Below are positions 21,991-33,651 of a DNA stretch of 64,000 bases, piece by piece; positions within the stretch are counted from its first letter, which is position 1, and the number at the start of each line of letters is the position of its first letter. Both the position numbers and the translations under genes were made by a program. The notes below the pieces were generated by a model, which worked only from the letters and a program-made list of their open reading frames with translations, did no database searches and had not been told where the DNA came from. Source of the DNA: Coenobita brevimanus (Eukaryota; Arthropoda; Malacostraca; Decapoda; Coenobitidae); contig JAVRFU010003718.1 in NCBI GenBank assembly GCA_032717465.1, positions 3,877,440 through 3,941,439 of the forward strand, given 5' to 3'.

Positions 21991-22800
21991 CGTCTGGCTA
22001 TAGATATCTAGACAATTAGGGCTATAGATATAGGTGACGATACACTACTATTAAAATTACATCCCATTTCCCTTATTTTCTACAATTTCTTTGGCCTACA
22101 ACGCTTCCTAATGACCGTAGGATATCCCCGTGTGTCCTAATTTAGTCACCTTAATGGCAAAAACAGCAAAACCCAACACTTGCAGCAAGAGGAGAAGCCT
22201 ACACACCATCACTACCCCCTAACCAGCAAAACGACGTCTATTGCCCTCATCATGTGGAATCTATTTGACCTATGACACTTCCTGGTTTGGCAGCAAGATA
22301 CCTCTGTGTCCTATCTGAATCATCTTAATGGAAAAAACATCGAAATTTAACCACAAAACAGTAAAAAATAACACTTAAAGCAGGAGGCGGAGCCGACGCA
22401 GCCTCACCCTCTTATCGTCGAAGTAACACTGACTGACCAATGGAATGCCATGCTTGTTCAGCCCAGAAACTTTGTGTGAAACTTTACCCAACTACTTCTA
22501 CAACCACTAGAGGGCACGGAGGCCCTCTCATCTTCAGGGTAACTCTAGTATTTTATTCAAGCTAATACAAGAGGCTATTATGCACCCTGTGAGCTATTTA
22601 TAAGTGTCTGAAGAGCGTTCATGCTGTAAATATTAACCCTCCAATGATCGTGACAACTCTAGTACTTTTTATTTATTAGACTCCAGACGATTTTATTCAG
22701 CTGGGATTTGGGTCTTCAGGAGCCTAGGAGTGCATAGAGAGAAAACCATCGTAGAGGAAGCATCAGGGACCGTAGCAAACAAAGTCAGAAATTATACTTA
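21991..22800. other. Low-copy sequence with an internal diverged duplication
   Basis: No ORF of note. About 85 bp at 22085-22170 is repeated in diverged form at 22262-22350. Both contain CCTGTGTCCTA/CGTGTGTCCTAA and CACCTTAATGG/CATCTTAATGG motifs. The right arm at 56110-56300 lacks roughly 100 bp between them. Confidence 0.6.
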
Positions 22801-23180
22801 GATGTGTGACCATACTCTAATTCACTTTCGCTTTGCCTAATATTGCCATCTCCTCACCTTAAATGCTGAGCTGTAAGGATACATTAACACTAGACTATAG
22901 AACAATACTCTCTTTTCCCTAATTGGACCTAAAATTACCATCTCTCCATCTTGAATGCTGAGATTTACCAATAGATTAACACCAAAACATGATGCTTGTC
23001 ACGAAGAAGTGCTATGTAAAGGATGTAGAGGCCATTATAAGTTTTGTCAATGTTTCCTGGCACTGGGCTACCCATGAAATGAAGTAAAATTACCTACACA
23101 AGGATGGAAATCTGGCCCGTGTTAGAGGGAAGACCGGTATAGTCACGAAAAAGGTGTTATGGAATGGATATAGAACTTCA
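22801..23180. mobile_element. MITE with TTGGCC-type ends, diverged tandem copies
   Basis: One unit (22907-23130) starts CTCTTTTCCCTAATTGGACC and ends CTGGCCCGTGTTAGAGGGA. Half-units at about 22815 and 23174 (TTCACTTTAACTTGGCC) follow the same pattern. Interiors share GAATGCTGAG and GATGCTTGTCACGAAGAAG. They are decayed and non-coding. Confidence 0.5.
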
Positions 23181-23589
23181 CTTTAACTTGGCCTAAAATT
23201 GCCATCTCTCCATCTTGAATGCTGAGCTTGCAACAAGAGCCTGACCATACAATATGATGCTAGTTAAGAAAAAGTGCTATTTGAAGATTTGTTGAGCAGT
23301 GTTTACGTATTCTTCTGCCTGTAATTATGCTTTGAGAAATAAGCAGCAAATATAAGACCTCAGCCATGTTAAGTCTGATAAACAATACATATAGCTTAAT
23401 GGGCAGCTCTGGTAAAAATTACAGCTATAAACTCATTCTACAACTCCCTAGCACCTCTTCCTTAGATATTTATTTTGGCTTAATACACCTTGCTCTCCTA
23501 CTGTGCTGTATAAATACTTCAAGCTTTACCATAATCTGCATACAAAACATTGCAAAAGAATGTTAATCAGCCTTGATCCAAAAATATAT

Positions 23590-23708
23590 CGCTTCTGGGA
23601 AGTCTTTGGTTGACTGAAAGTGGGAGGTGCTACTGTGTTCCCATGGCAACCTCTCACACCACCAGTTACATACACACATTTTCCCACCAGCAAGTTCCAT
23701 TAGAGAGT

Positions 23709-23762
<54 letters not shown>

Positions 23763-24240
23763 GTCATGCGTGTGCCTGCACATCTCACCGCAATGCTCCG
23801 CCAACACCCACAACACTTTTCTCCTTAATTTCTTACCATAGAGAACTCTTACATTCCTGGATCTTTTCAAAAACTTGGTTCGACGTCGTTCTTACATATT
23901 ATGAAGGAAAAAAAGGTAACTGTTGATATAAATGTTCGTAAAAAAACATTATATATAAACTGCGGGAGATATATTCTTTTCAATTTCACTTGGCCCAGAT
24001 TTTCGTTCTTTTGCAGTTGATTTCACGTAGTTCAGTGGCAGAAAGTACAATGCTATGGCTCTACAACCTTGCCTCAGCACTTTTTCGTGACCAGCATCAT
24101 CTTCCAGTGTTCATCTATTGCTACAACTCCTTGTTCAGGACGGAAAATAGGGGAGTTTTAGGCCAAGTTAGAGTAAAAAGAGTATAGTGGACAATATTCA
24201 TAGTCTTGGCTTGGTTAGAGTGTGGCTTGGTTAGAGTGTG

Positions 24241-24292
<52 letters not shown>

Positions 24293-24322
24293 CCTTCCCC
24301 CCCAAGTCCTACCTTAGAATAC

Positions 24323-24360
<38 letters not shown>

Positions 24361-24365
24361 GCTCA
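23590..24365. repeat. Segment shared four times in the window, containing a MITE copy
   Basis: The segment runs from CCATGGCAACCTCTCACACC through (GT)n (23709-23760) and TTGGCGGAGCATT-type sequence. It contains a MITE at 23974-24187 with ends TTCACTTGGCCC and GGCCAAGTTAGAGTAAAAAG, then (CA)n (24243-24290) and (GT)n (24325-24358). Reversed copies are at 33026-33745, 53563-54256 and 54220-54930. Confidence 0.75.
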
Positions 24366-24498
24366 CAACTTGTCAAAGGATCTCGATCATACATAAGAAG
24401 GTATGCTATTAAAGTTAGGGCACAAATATATTGTAATGTACTATGAAGTCAGCTGCTCTCATCAATACGCCACGCTTCTTCCCGCCTCTCCTGCCTCC

Positions 24499-24673
24499 TT
24501 AAGCGGCAAAATGAGGAAAATCTGGGCCAAGTTAAGATGAGAAAATTTGTATACTGCATGATGGTATGATAATCTAGGACGTTGTGGAAGGATGAGAGGT
24601 AATTGTCACTTTCAACAGAGGGAACAGGCAGAGAGTGAGACAGACATATAGAAGACAGATAAACGAAGGTTAA
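24499..24673. other. 175-bp micro-inversion relative to the other arm
   Basis: Block B is the reverse complement of B', but here the 175-bp segment bounded by TTAAGCGG and AAGGTTAA has the same orientation as 53123-53296. The flanks on both sides (CTCTCCTGCCTCC and TTCACATAGG) keep the expected reversed order. The segment carries one end of a MITE (GGGCCAAGTTAAGATGAG), so the MITE is intact on the right arm and split here. Confidence 0.85.
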
Positions 24674-26155
24674 TTCACATAGGTCCATTGCCAGAAAAAG
24701 ACAACGCTTTGTGGCTACCTTTCCACAGCCCTTTCTTGTGACTTACATATTCTTACACATTAATCTATTGCTACATCTCAACATTCAGATTGGAGAGATG
24801 GAAATTTGGAGCCAAGTTAGAGGTAAAACAGGTACAGAAGTAGTAAAAAGCCAAATGGCATACCTTTTGAGGTGTGCAGCGGGAAACAAGGTGAGATCAC
24901 AGGCAGGAGGACAATGGCAGGAAAATCCAGCAAAATCTAACCACCAGCTTATGAAGTGACGCCAACAACACTCATTGCCTCACAGTCAGTTCAAGTAACT
25001 ACATCACTTTATCACTAAACACCTGTGATGTTAGAGTATTGTAACAGAAAATTAAATAATCGTGTAGACGTAGATGTACTGATGCACTCTCTCCACGGAG
25101 TCTACCTCTGACCTACTGTTTATTGCTTGTTCCTCACAATGCTTCGAAACTGATGAGTCTCTGTCTCGGACATGATGGGTGGCCGAACCTTTATCCTTGT
25201 AGCTCTGACGTTTTACTGAATGCTGTAAATATCGAATTACTTCATCCTAACCTAATTCAAAGCGTAATGACAGAGATGATCTGCTTGCATGACTTCCCCG
25301 CGCACCTTTTGTGACGCCACAGACTAAGTCGGGCTCGGCTTTCTGTTGCGGGCTCGGCTTTCTGTTGAGAGAAAAGCAGTAAAATGGATGGGTAACTGCG
25401 AAAAATTAGTCACTGTCCGCTGACTCTTCCTGCTTGGCTTCCAACGACAACGTTCCCCAGATTGTAAGGGCTTGTTCGGAATGGCTTATTCAAAACCTAA
25501 ATAAAAAAAATAGGATAATCTTTTGACTTTTTCCGATAATCTTGCTTTAACAGACAGGCAGGCAGACAAAGGCAGACAGATCAGGCAGGCAGACAGGGAG
25601 ATAGACTGATAGAGAGATATATAAACCTGGCCAAACACATAGCTTCATTGGGCCTTCTCTATTGGCTGTAATTGTAGAAAAAGCGATTATTTCAGCTTTC
25701 TGTTAGTTTTTCGCACTTCAACACATTTTATGTTGGCCTTACTCATTTTGAACCATTCGAATTTATGAATGATGTGCGTATTTGGGGATTAATAAAACTT
25801 TTCGTTTCATTTTCAATATGAAGGAAAAAGGCAGTGAAAATATCGACAGTACCCCGAACAGTTTAATACCACAGCCTTCTCCCATTCGCCTCTGCCTAGA
25901 TTTTTCCCGCTAATACATTTTTTCCCCGAATGGAGGATTGTGGCAGACTCCTGTAATTCATAAACTAACATTTTATTCATTTTACATACAGTGTTCTTAA
26001 ACGTGAGCTGATTTTGTCCTATTGTGCGATAACATTGCACTTCATTGGCCACGAGCCTTTAGGTAAGGAGATTTTGGAGTGATGTAGGTGCTGGGATCCC
26101 TCTGTATCTTGACTACTTTTGGGCTGGGAATTTATTGTTATTATTATTTTCATCA
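24674..26155. other. Low-copy sequence without a recognisable gene
   Basis: About 1.5 kb mirrored at 51700-53120. A 63-codon frame at 25123-25314 survives on both arms with a single residue change, but its surroundings show no splice or start context that I can defend, and it is short enough to persist by chance. A CAGGCAGACA-rich run lies near 25555-25610. Confidence 0.5.
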
Positions 26156-26162
26156 TCATCAT

Positions 26163-26211
26163 TAGTAGTAGTAGTAGTAGTAGTAGTGGTAGTAGCAGTA
26201 GTAGTAGTAGC

Positions 26212-26252
<41 letters not shown>
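26163..26252. repeat. (AGT)n trinucleotide array
   Basis: About 90 bp of AGT repeats with GGT/AGC variants. The right-arm counterpart (51448-51671) is about 220 bp and is mostly AAT rather than ACT. Confidence 0.95.
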
Positions 26253-27351
26253 AATCATTAGTTTGAGGGATCAGCATTTCAGATTTAATTGACGAATACA
26301 GTGGAGCCTTCAGGCTAGCTCTGTCCGGTAGAGTTACGGCATCTGAGCAGTGCCTGACTTGATCGGTTCCTTTTAATTCAATAGATGACATTTTGAGCAT
26401 TATTTCAGCTCTTGGTATCTCTGCACTTCTAAGCTTTCTAAGTTTTCCAACCAGATTTTCATATAGTAGTTTGTCTTAAGGGTACTACTGAGCCTCCAGC
26501 TGGAGTGTGTGCCAACTGGAGTGTGTATCCAGTACTTCAGTGCTAGGGAGGCCATGTGGGGTGCTTTTGGTCATGCATGAGTTCGCTGGCTTTTCTTTGG
26601 TTTGTTCTTAAATTCTGGTGTCCTTAGTTGACCCATTATGTACTCATAGCATTTTCACAGGATGCTTATCTAATTAGACTTGTTATTTACGGCTAATATT
26701 TCAGCCTGTTAATATTAAAAGAGGGAAATTACACAAGATAACAGTTATTTATTTGATGACATGCTCAGGTTAGGAGAGAAACTCAGACATAATTGTATTT
26801 CACGTTTATTTGTATCAACATCTACATGAAGTGGCTTTGGAAAGATAATGTTAGGTCGTTTCGAAAACTAGTGAGTAGAGAGGGACTGGCGGGGATGTGT
26901 GGTGGTGTGGGGCGGGATATGGTGACACACTGCAGTAAAGAAATGCCACATAGCTCTCTGTTGGCTGCTCTATTTACTTGGCCGCTCCCGTCACCCCTAC
27001 GAATGGATTAATATCTTAGTTAACCTTCACTGCCACAGCTCTTTAGTATGTTAAATAAAATCGTCTTGAGGTATTAAGAATAAGGTTAAAAATGTGATCT
27101 AGGATTCACTGGGTTAATAATTGTCCTCCTGGGCCATAGATTTCAAATGATGAATGGCGCCTCCAGTAGCATAGCACTGAGAACACATAATTCTGAAAAT
27201 ATCTGAAAAACGGTACATTTTAAGAGCAAAACTGAGCGACGGCGACGGTCGTTTAATCAACCCAGCCCATTTTTTACTGCTCTATCCCGTTAGCTAGGTC
27301 TCATCACCATAGCTTCACAGGAAAATGGGTAAAAATGGTTAATTTTTTTAT
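26253..27351. other. Low-copy sequence running into half of a fold-back element
   Basis: No credible gene. The 72-codon frame at 26793-27011 has a diverged partner at 50698-50913 with a frameshifted end. From about 27121 the sequence is the reverse complement of 50359-50588, so the contig stops inside the inverted-repeat element described at 49828-50534. Confidence 0.65.
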
Positions 27352-27451
27352 NNNNNNNNNNNNNNNNNNNNNNNNNNNNNNNNNNNNNNNNNNNNNNNNN
27401 NNNNNNNNNNNNNNNNNNNNNNNNNNNNNNNNNNNNNNNNNNNNNNNNNNN
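27352..27451. other. Assembly gap (100 N)
   Basis: Exactly 100 N, the usual placeholder for a scaffold join of unknown length. The left contig ends in a fold-back palindrome and the right contig starts inside an AT-rich tandem satellite. Confidence 0.99.
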
Positions 27452-27850
27452 TAAACACGAACATATTATACACGAATCATATTATTGTGCACGAATATAT
27501 TACACGAATAATATGATACAGGAATATAAGTATGCATGAATATATTATACACGAATAATATTACACACGCACATATTATACACGAATCTTATTATTATGC
27601 ACAGATATATTATCCATGAATATTACTATTCACGAACATATTATACACGAATAATATTATACACGAACATATTGTACACGAATCATATTGTTGTTCACGA
27701 ATATATAATACACGAATAATATTCCACACGAACATATTATACACGAATCACATGCGTCTGATATTATACTGTACGCGAAAACACGCACTTTTGAATCGTA
27801 GGTTGCCAGGGCACGATAATAACAACCAAAGAGTCGCGCGCCGCGGCTAT
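27452..27850. repeat. AT-rich CACGAATATATTATA satellite, truncated copy with right arm
   Basis: Tandem degenerate units of about 18-22 bp (TATACACGAATAATATTA and variants) run to about 27760. They are followed by the terminal arm at 27777-27850 containing GTAGGTTGCCAGGGCACGAT. The complete version with both inverted arms is at 34622-35160. Confidence 0.8.
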
Positions 27851-28042
27851 AGTAACCAAGGAGACTCATTTTTAGAGCAGGAATAAAGCTGACTAAATTT
27901 CATGGAACCACAACATAATATTCAAGCTGTCAGTGGCCCACTTCCGTCAGATAAACACAAATTTACAGTAGAATTAGTGTTGTTTTTGTTAGCATTATAA
28001 TGTTTAGTTTGCTTCATGTTTACGTCTGTCCGATAGCACGAT

Positions 28043-28044
<2 letters not shown>
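27851..28044. other. Spacer between AT satellite and (CT)n
   Basis: About 190 bp of unique sequence, almost identical at 35160-35353. No ORF and no recognised motif. Confidence 0.7.
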
Positions 28045-28099
<55 letters not shown>

Positions 28100-28508
28100 C
28101 TTTTGTCTGCCTGTCTCGAAACTTTGTGGGAACGACCTTGCTTCTCTTTACGTCTCAGGCTACCTCCTTCTTTCCTTCCCTTTTTTCCTTAATTCCTTCC
28201 TGTCTTCGACGTCTCTTTCTTTCCCTATTTCCCCTTCCTCACTTTTTCCCATCCAGTTCCCTTTTCCTCCTAATTCTTTTCACCATTTCCACTCCTTTTC
28301 CTTCCTTCTTCCATTTCACATCCTTCCCTCTTCTCCCTCCCTGTTCTTTTCATCATTTCCTCCTTTCCTCCCATTATCTCCTTCGCCCCCTCCTTTTCTC
28401 CCCTCCTTGCCAGTCCTCGTACCCTCTCTCCCCCTCCTTTCCTCCCCCTACGACTCCCCCTTTCCTCTCCTCCCCCTACCTTTCCCCATCCTCTCTGCAC
28501 AAGGGCCA
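28045..28508 (+). repeat. (CT)n plus pyrimidine-rich segment, second copy
   Basis: Same organisation as 4736-5220: (CT)n, a mixed block with GGAACGACCTTGCTTC, then C/T-only sequence ending at GGGCCAATTTAAATCC where the minisatellite starts. Frames of up to 157 codons over it are compositional. Confidence 0.85.
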
Positions 28509-30600
28509 ATTTAAATCCCAACTCCAGTACGAACTGACGTTCAAACTCAAGTGCCAACTCAGGTCCCAACACAGTTACCAAACGCAAGTACCAACTTAAG
28601 TCTTAACACAAGTACCAACTCAAGTCATAACTCAAGCGTTAACTTAGTCCCAACTCAAGCGGAAACTTAAGTATCAGCTCAAGCGTCCCAACCCAAGCGC
28701 CAACCTAAGTCCCAAGTCAAGTGCCAACGTAAATTACAACTCAAGTGTCATCTTAAGTCCCAACTAATGAATCAACTTAAGTGCCAACTCAAGTGACAAC
28801 GTGCCAACTCAGGTACGAACATTAATCCCAACTCAAGTGAAACCTTAAGTGCCAACTCAAGTGCCAACTTAGGTCAAAACTCAAACGCCAATGTAGGTCC
28901 CAACTCAAGTGCCAACCCATGTCTCAACTCAAGCGCCAACCTTAGTCCCAACTCAAGCATCAGGCTTAATGACAACTCACGGGTCAGCATAGGTCCCAAC
29001 TCAAGTGCCAACGTTAGCTCCAACTCAAGTGCCAACGTAAGTGTCAACGAAAGCTCCAACTAGTGCCAACGTAAATGCCAACTCAAGAGCTAACTTAAGT
29101 GCCAACTAAAGCGCCAACTTATATTGTAACTCAAGCGCAAACATATCTCCCAACTCAAGTGACAACATAAGTGCTAACTCAAGTGACAACACAAGTGCCA
29201 CCTCAAGTGACAACATAAGTGCCAACTCAAGTGACAAAATAAGTGCCAACTCAAGTGACAAAATAAGTGCCAGCTCAAACGTCAACTCAGGTACAAACTC
29301 ATGCGCCAGCTTGGGTCTTAGCTTAAGTTACAACTTAAGTCCCAACTCAAGCTCCATCATGTTTCATCTCAAGCGGAAACTCAAGTCCCAATTCAAGCAC
29401 CATCTTTAGTCCCAACGAAAGGGCGAGCTTACGTCTCAAATCAAGCATCAACTGAAGTTCCAATTCAAGCACCAGCTTAAGTCCCAACTCAAGCGCCACA
29501 TTAAGTCCAAACTTAACTGCCAACTTAAGTGCCAAATAAAGTGCTATCGTAAATGATAAGTGCAAATGTGAGTGCCAGTTCAAGTGCCAACTTAAGTGCC
29601 AACTCAAATGCAAACTTAAGAGAAAACTCAAATGCCAACTTAAATGCCAACTTAAGTGCAAACTCACGTGGTGACGTAAGTGCCAATTCAAATGTTAAGC
29701 TCCGACCAAAGTGCCAAATTAAGTCCCAAATTAAGTGCCAACTTAAATCCAACACAAGCGCCAATTTAAATCCCAACTCAAGTACCAACTATAGCTCAAA
29801 CTCAAGTGTCAACTCAAGTCCCAACACAGGTACTACTTGGGCCCAAACACAAGTACCAACTGAAGTCTTAACTCAAGCTCTAACTTAAGTCCCAACTCAA
29901 GTGCCAACTAAGATCCCAACTCATGCGCCAACTTGTCCCAATCCAAGCACCAACTTAAGTTCCAACTCAAGCACCAGCTTAAGTTCCAACTAAAGCACCA
30001 ACTGAAGTCCCAATTCAAGTGCCAACGTAACTCACAACTCAAGTGCCAACGTAAGTTACAACTGAAGCACCAACTTAAGTCCCAGTTCACAAGTCAACTC
30101 AAGTCCCAACTAAAGCGCCAACTTACGCTGCATCTCAAGCACCAACATTAATCCCAACTCAATTGAAACCTTAAGTGCCAACTTAGGTCAAAACTCAAGC
30201 GCCAATGTAGATCTCAGCTCAAGCGCGTACTTAAGTTCCAACTCAAGCGCCAACATATGTCCAACTCAGGCGCCAACCTAAGTCCCAACTCAAGCTCTAA
30301 AATACGTCTCAACTCAAGCACCAACTTAAGTCCCAACTCAAGCGCCAACTTAAGTCCCAGCTCAAGCGCTATCTTAAGTCCCAACTCAAGCGCCAACTTA
30401 AGTCCCTACTCAAGCGCCAACTTAAGTCCCAATTCAAGCGCCAACCTAAGTCCCAACTCAAACGCCAACTTAAGTCCCAATTCAAGAGTCAACTTAGGTC
30501 CCAACTCAAGCGCCAACTTAAGTCCCAACTCAAGCACCAACTTAAATCCCAACTCAAGCGCCAACTTAAGTCCCAACCCAAGCGCCAACTAAAGTCCCAA
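28509..30600 (-). repeat. 12/24-bp minisatellite block M3a (reverse orientation)
   Basis: CAACTCAAG-oriented units, diverged at the left edge and regular at 30250-30590. A direct copy is at 35818-37930 (offset about 7.3 kb) and the inverted copy is at 11401-13514. Confidence 0.9.
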
Positions 30601-31370
30601 GTCAAGTGCGAACTTAGTTCAAACTTGTCCCAATTTAAGTGCCAACTTCAAGTACCTCAAGTGGCACTCAGATTGCACCTACAGTATGTGGAAGTTTTCT
30701 ACTTAAGTGCCACTTAAGTTCAAGTTCCACTTAAGTGCCACTGAAGTTCCACTCAAGTTCCACTCAAGTTCCTCTTAAGTGGTTCTTAAATGGAACTTAA
30801 GTGCAACTAAAGTGGATCTTAAGTGCAACTTAAGTACAACTTAAGTGGCACTTAAGTTGCACTTAAGTTGCACTTAAGTGGCACTTAAGTGGTACTTAAT
30901 TGGCACTTAAGTGACTCTTAATTGGCACATAATTGGCACTTAAGTGGCACTTAAGTGGCACTTAAGTGGTACTTAAGTTGCACTCAAGTTGCACTCAAGT
31001 TGCACTTAAGTGGCACTTAAGTGGCACTCAAGTTGCACTCAAGTTGCACTTAAGTGGCACTTAAGTGGCACTTAAGTGGCACTTAAGTGGCACTTAAGTG
31101 GCACTTAAGTGGCACTTAAGTGGCACTTAAGTGGCACTTAAGTGGCACTTAAGTGGCACTTAAGTTCCACTTAAGTGGCACTTAAGTTCCACTTAAGTTG
31201 TACTTTAGTTCCACTTAGGTACCACTTAAGTACCACTTAAGTGGAACTTGAACTTAGTGGAACTTAAGTAGAACTCTTCCGGATAGGTGTCATCTGAATG
31301 CCACTTTAGGCACATAAGTTGGCACTTAAACTGATACAAGTTGGAACTAAGTTGGCATTTGAGTTGGGAC
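30600..31370. repeat. 11-bp palindromic module, third copy
   Basis: The core of GGCACTTAAGT 11-mers is longest and most homogeneous here (about 30980-31175). Inverted boundaries are at 30660-30700 and 31270-31330. The minisatellite reverses strand across it, as at 9120-9770, of which it is a direct copy with a longer core. Confidence 0.8.
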
Positions 31371-32276
31371 TTTAGTAGGCGCTTGAGTTGGGACTTAAGT
31401 TGGCCCTTGAGTTGAAACTTAAGTTGGCGCTTGAGTTGGAATTTAAGTTGGCACTTGAGTTGGGACTTAAATTGGCTCTTGAGTTGGGACTTAATTTGGC
31501 GCTTGAGTTGGGACTTAGGTTGGTGCATGTGTTGGGACTTAAGTTGGTGCTTGAGTTGGGACTTAAGTTGGCACTTGAATTGGGGTTTGAGTTGGGATCT
31601 ACTTTGGTGCTTGAGTTGGGACTTAGGTTGTCGCTTGAGTTGGGACTTAAGTTGGTGCTTGAGTTGGGAAATAGTTTGGCGGTTGAGTTAGAACTTAAGT
31701 TGGCGCTTGAGTTGGGACTTAAGTTTTCGCTTGAGTTGGGACTTAGGTTGGCGTTTGAGTTGGAAGTTAAGTTGGCGCTTGAGTCGTGACTTAAGTTGGC
31801 GCTTGATTTGGGACTTAAGTTGGTGCTTGAGTTATGACTCAAAGTTCGCGCTTGAGTCAGGACTTAGGTTGGCGCTTGAGTTTTTACTTAAGTTGGCGCT
31901 TGAGTTGGGGCTTAAGTTGGCGCTTGAGTTAGGATTTACGTTGGCGCTTGAGTTGGGACTTAAGTTGGTGCTTCAGTTGATACTTAAGTTGGTGCTTCAT
32001 TTGGTACTTAAGTTGGTGCTTGAGTTCGGAGCTACTTTGGCACTTGAGATGAGACTTAGATTGGCGCTTGAGTTGGGACCTAAGTAGGCGCTTGAGTTGG
32101 GACTTAGGTTGGTGCTTGTGTTAGGACTTAAGTTGGTGCTTGAGTTGGGACTTAGGTAAAGTTTTCGCTTGAGTTGGGACTTAGGTTAGCGCTCGAGTTC
32201 GGACTTAAGTTGGCGCTTAATTTGTGACTTAAGTTGGCGCTTGAGTTAGGACTCAAAGTTCGCTCTTGAGTTCGCC
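31371..32276 (+). repeat. 12/24-bp minisatellite block M3b
   Basis: Plus-orientation 24-bp units end at TTGAGTTCGCC (32266-32276), where the 18-bp satellite begins without a gap. Confidence 0.9.
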
Positions 32277-32984
32277 GAACTTGCCAATTTTGCCGAACTT
32301 GCCAATTTCGCCGAACTTGCCAAGTTCGCCGAACTTGCCAAGTTCGCCGAACTTGCCAAGTTCGCCGAACTTGCCAAGTTCGCCGAACTTGCCAAGTTCG
32401 CCGAACTTGCCAAGTTCGCCGAACTTGCCAAGTTCGCCGAACTTGCCAAGTTCGCCGAACTTGCCAAGTTCGCCGAACTTGCTAATTTCGCCGAACTTGC
32501 AAAATTCGCCGAACTTGCCAAGTTCGCCAAACTTCCAAAGTTCGCCGAACTTGCCAATTTCGCCGAACTTGCCAAGTTCGCCGAACTTGCCAATTTCGCC
32601 GAACTTGCAAAGTTCGCCGAACTTGCCAATTTCACCGAACACGCCAATTTCGCCGAACTTGCCAATTTCGCCGAACTTGCCAATTTCGCCGAACTTGCCA
32701 ATTTCGCCGAACTTGCAAAGTTCGCCGAACTTGCCAATTTCGCCGAACTTGCCAAGTTCGCCGAACTTGCCAATTTCGCCGAACTTGCCAATTTCGCCGA
32801 ACTCGCCAAGTTCGCCGAACTCGCCAATTTCGCCGAACTTGCCAATTTCGCCGAATTTGCCAAGTTCGCCGAACTTGCCAATTTCGCCGAACTTGAAAAG
32901 GTCGCCGAACTTGCCAAGTTCGCCGAACTTGCCAATTTCGCCGAACTTGCAAAGTTCGCCGAACTTGCAAAGTTCGCCGAACTT

Positions 32985-32987
<3 letters not shown>
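32271..32987. repeat. 18-bp tandem satellite (CGCCGAACTTGCCAAGTT)n
   Basis: About 40 head-to-tail copies of CGCCGAACTTGCCAAGTT, with AAGTT/AATTT as the main variant. AGTTCGCCGAACT inside the unit is a dyad around one central base. Frames of 258-297 codons on both strands (SPNLPSSPNLP, GKFGEL, ASSANL) arise because 18 is divisible by three. It is the only such array in the window. Confidence 0.95.
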
Positions 32988-33026
<39 letters not shown>

Positions 33027-33059
33027 GTATTCTATGGTAGGACTTGATGGTGAAGAAAG

Positions 33060-33100
<41 letters not shown>

Positions 33101-33110
33101 TGTGTGTGTA
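32986..33110. repeat. (CA)n and (GT)n microsatellites
   Basis: (CA)n at 32986-33025, a 35-bp link with AGTATTCTATGGTAGGACTT, then (GT)n at 33062-33108. This pair also occurs at 53437-53640 and 54120-54294. Confidence 0.9.
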
Positions 33111-33590
33111 ACACACTCTAACCAAGCCACACTCTAACCAAGGCAAGACTATGAATATTGTCCACTATACTCTTTTTACTCTAACTTGGCCTAAAACTCC
33201 CCTATTTCCGTCCTGAATGCTGAGTTGTAGCAATAGATGAACACTGGAAGAAGATGCTGGTCACGAAGAAGTGCTGAGGCAAGGTTGTAGAGCCATAGCA
33301 TTATACTTTCTGCCACTGAACTACGTGAAATCAGCTGCAAAAGAACGAAAATCTGGGCCAAGTGAATGTGAAAAGAATATATCTCTAGCAGTTTATATAT
33401 AATGTTATTGTACGAACATTTATATAAACAGTTACCTTTTTTTCCTTCATAATATGTGAAGAACGACGTCGAACAAAGTTTTTGAAAAGATCCAGGAATG
33501 TAAGAGGTCTCTGTGGTAAGAAATTAAGGAGAAAAGTGTCGTGGGTGTTGGCGGAGCATTGCGGCGAGAAGTGCAGACACACACATGACT

Positions 33591-33651
<61 letters not shown>

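Larger units (their letters stand above)
14757..27351. repeat. Block B: left arm of a long inverted duplication
   Basis: From AGAGGAAGATGG at 14757 to the N gap, this interval is the reverse complement of 64000 back to 50359, with microsatellite length changes, a few indels and one micro-inversion. Non-microsatellite parts differ by about 1 to 6 percent by eye. All features between these coordinates therefore have a reversed counterpart in 50359-64000. Confidence 0.85.

Noticed and set aside
25123..25314. 63-codon ORF conserved on both arms
   Set aside because: Conservation equals that of the surrounding non-coding DNA. It is short, with no homologue recognised and no splice context.
26793..27011. 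72-codon ORF with partner at 50698-50913
   Set aside because: The two versions differ by non-synonymous changes and a frameshift near the end, which suggests neutral drift.
32246..33146. 297-codon frame of GKFGELGK repeats and 281-codon frame of SPNLPSSP repeats
   Set aside because: Produced by the 18-bp satellite on both strands and running into (CA)n/(GT)n. Antifreeze-like or silk-like repetition is only apparent.
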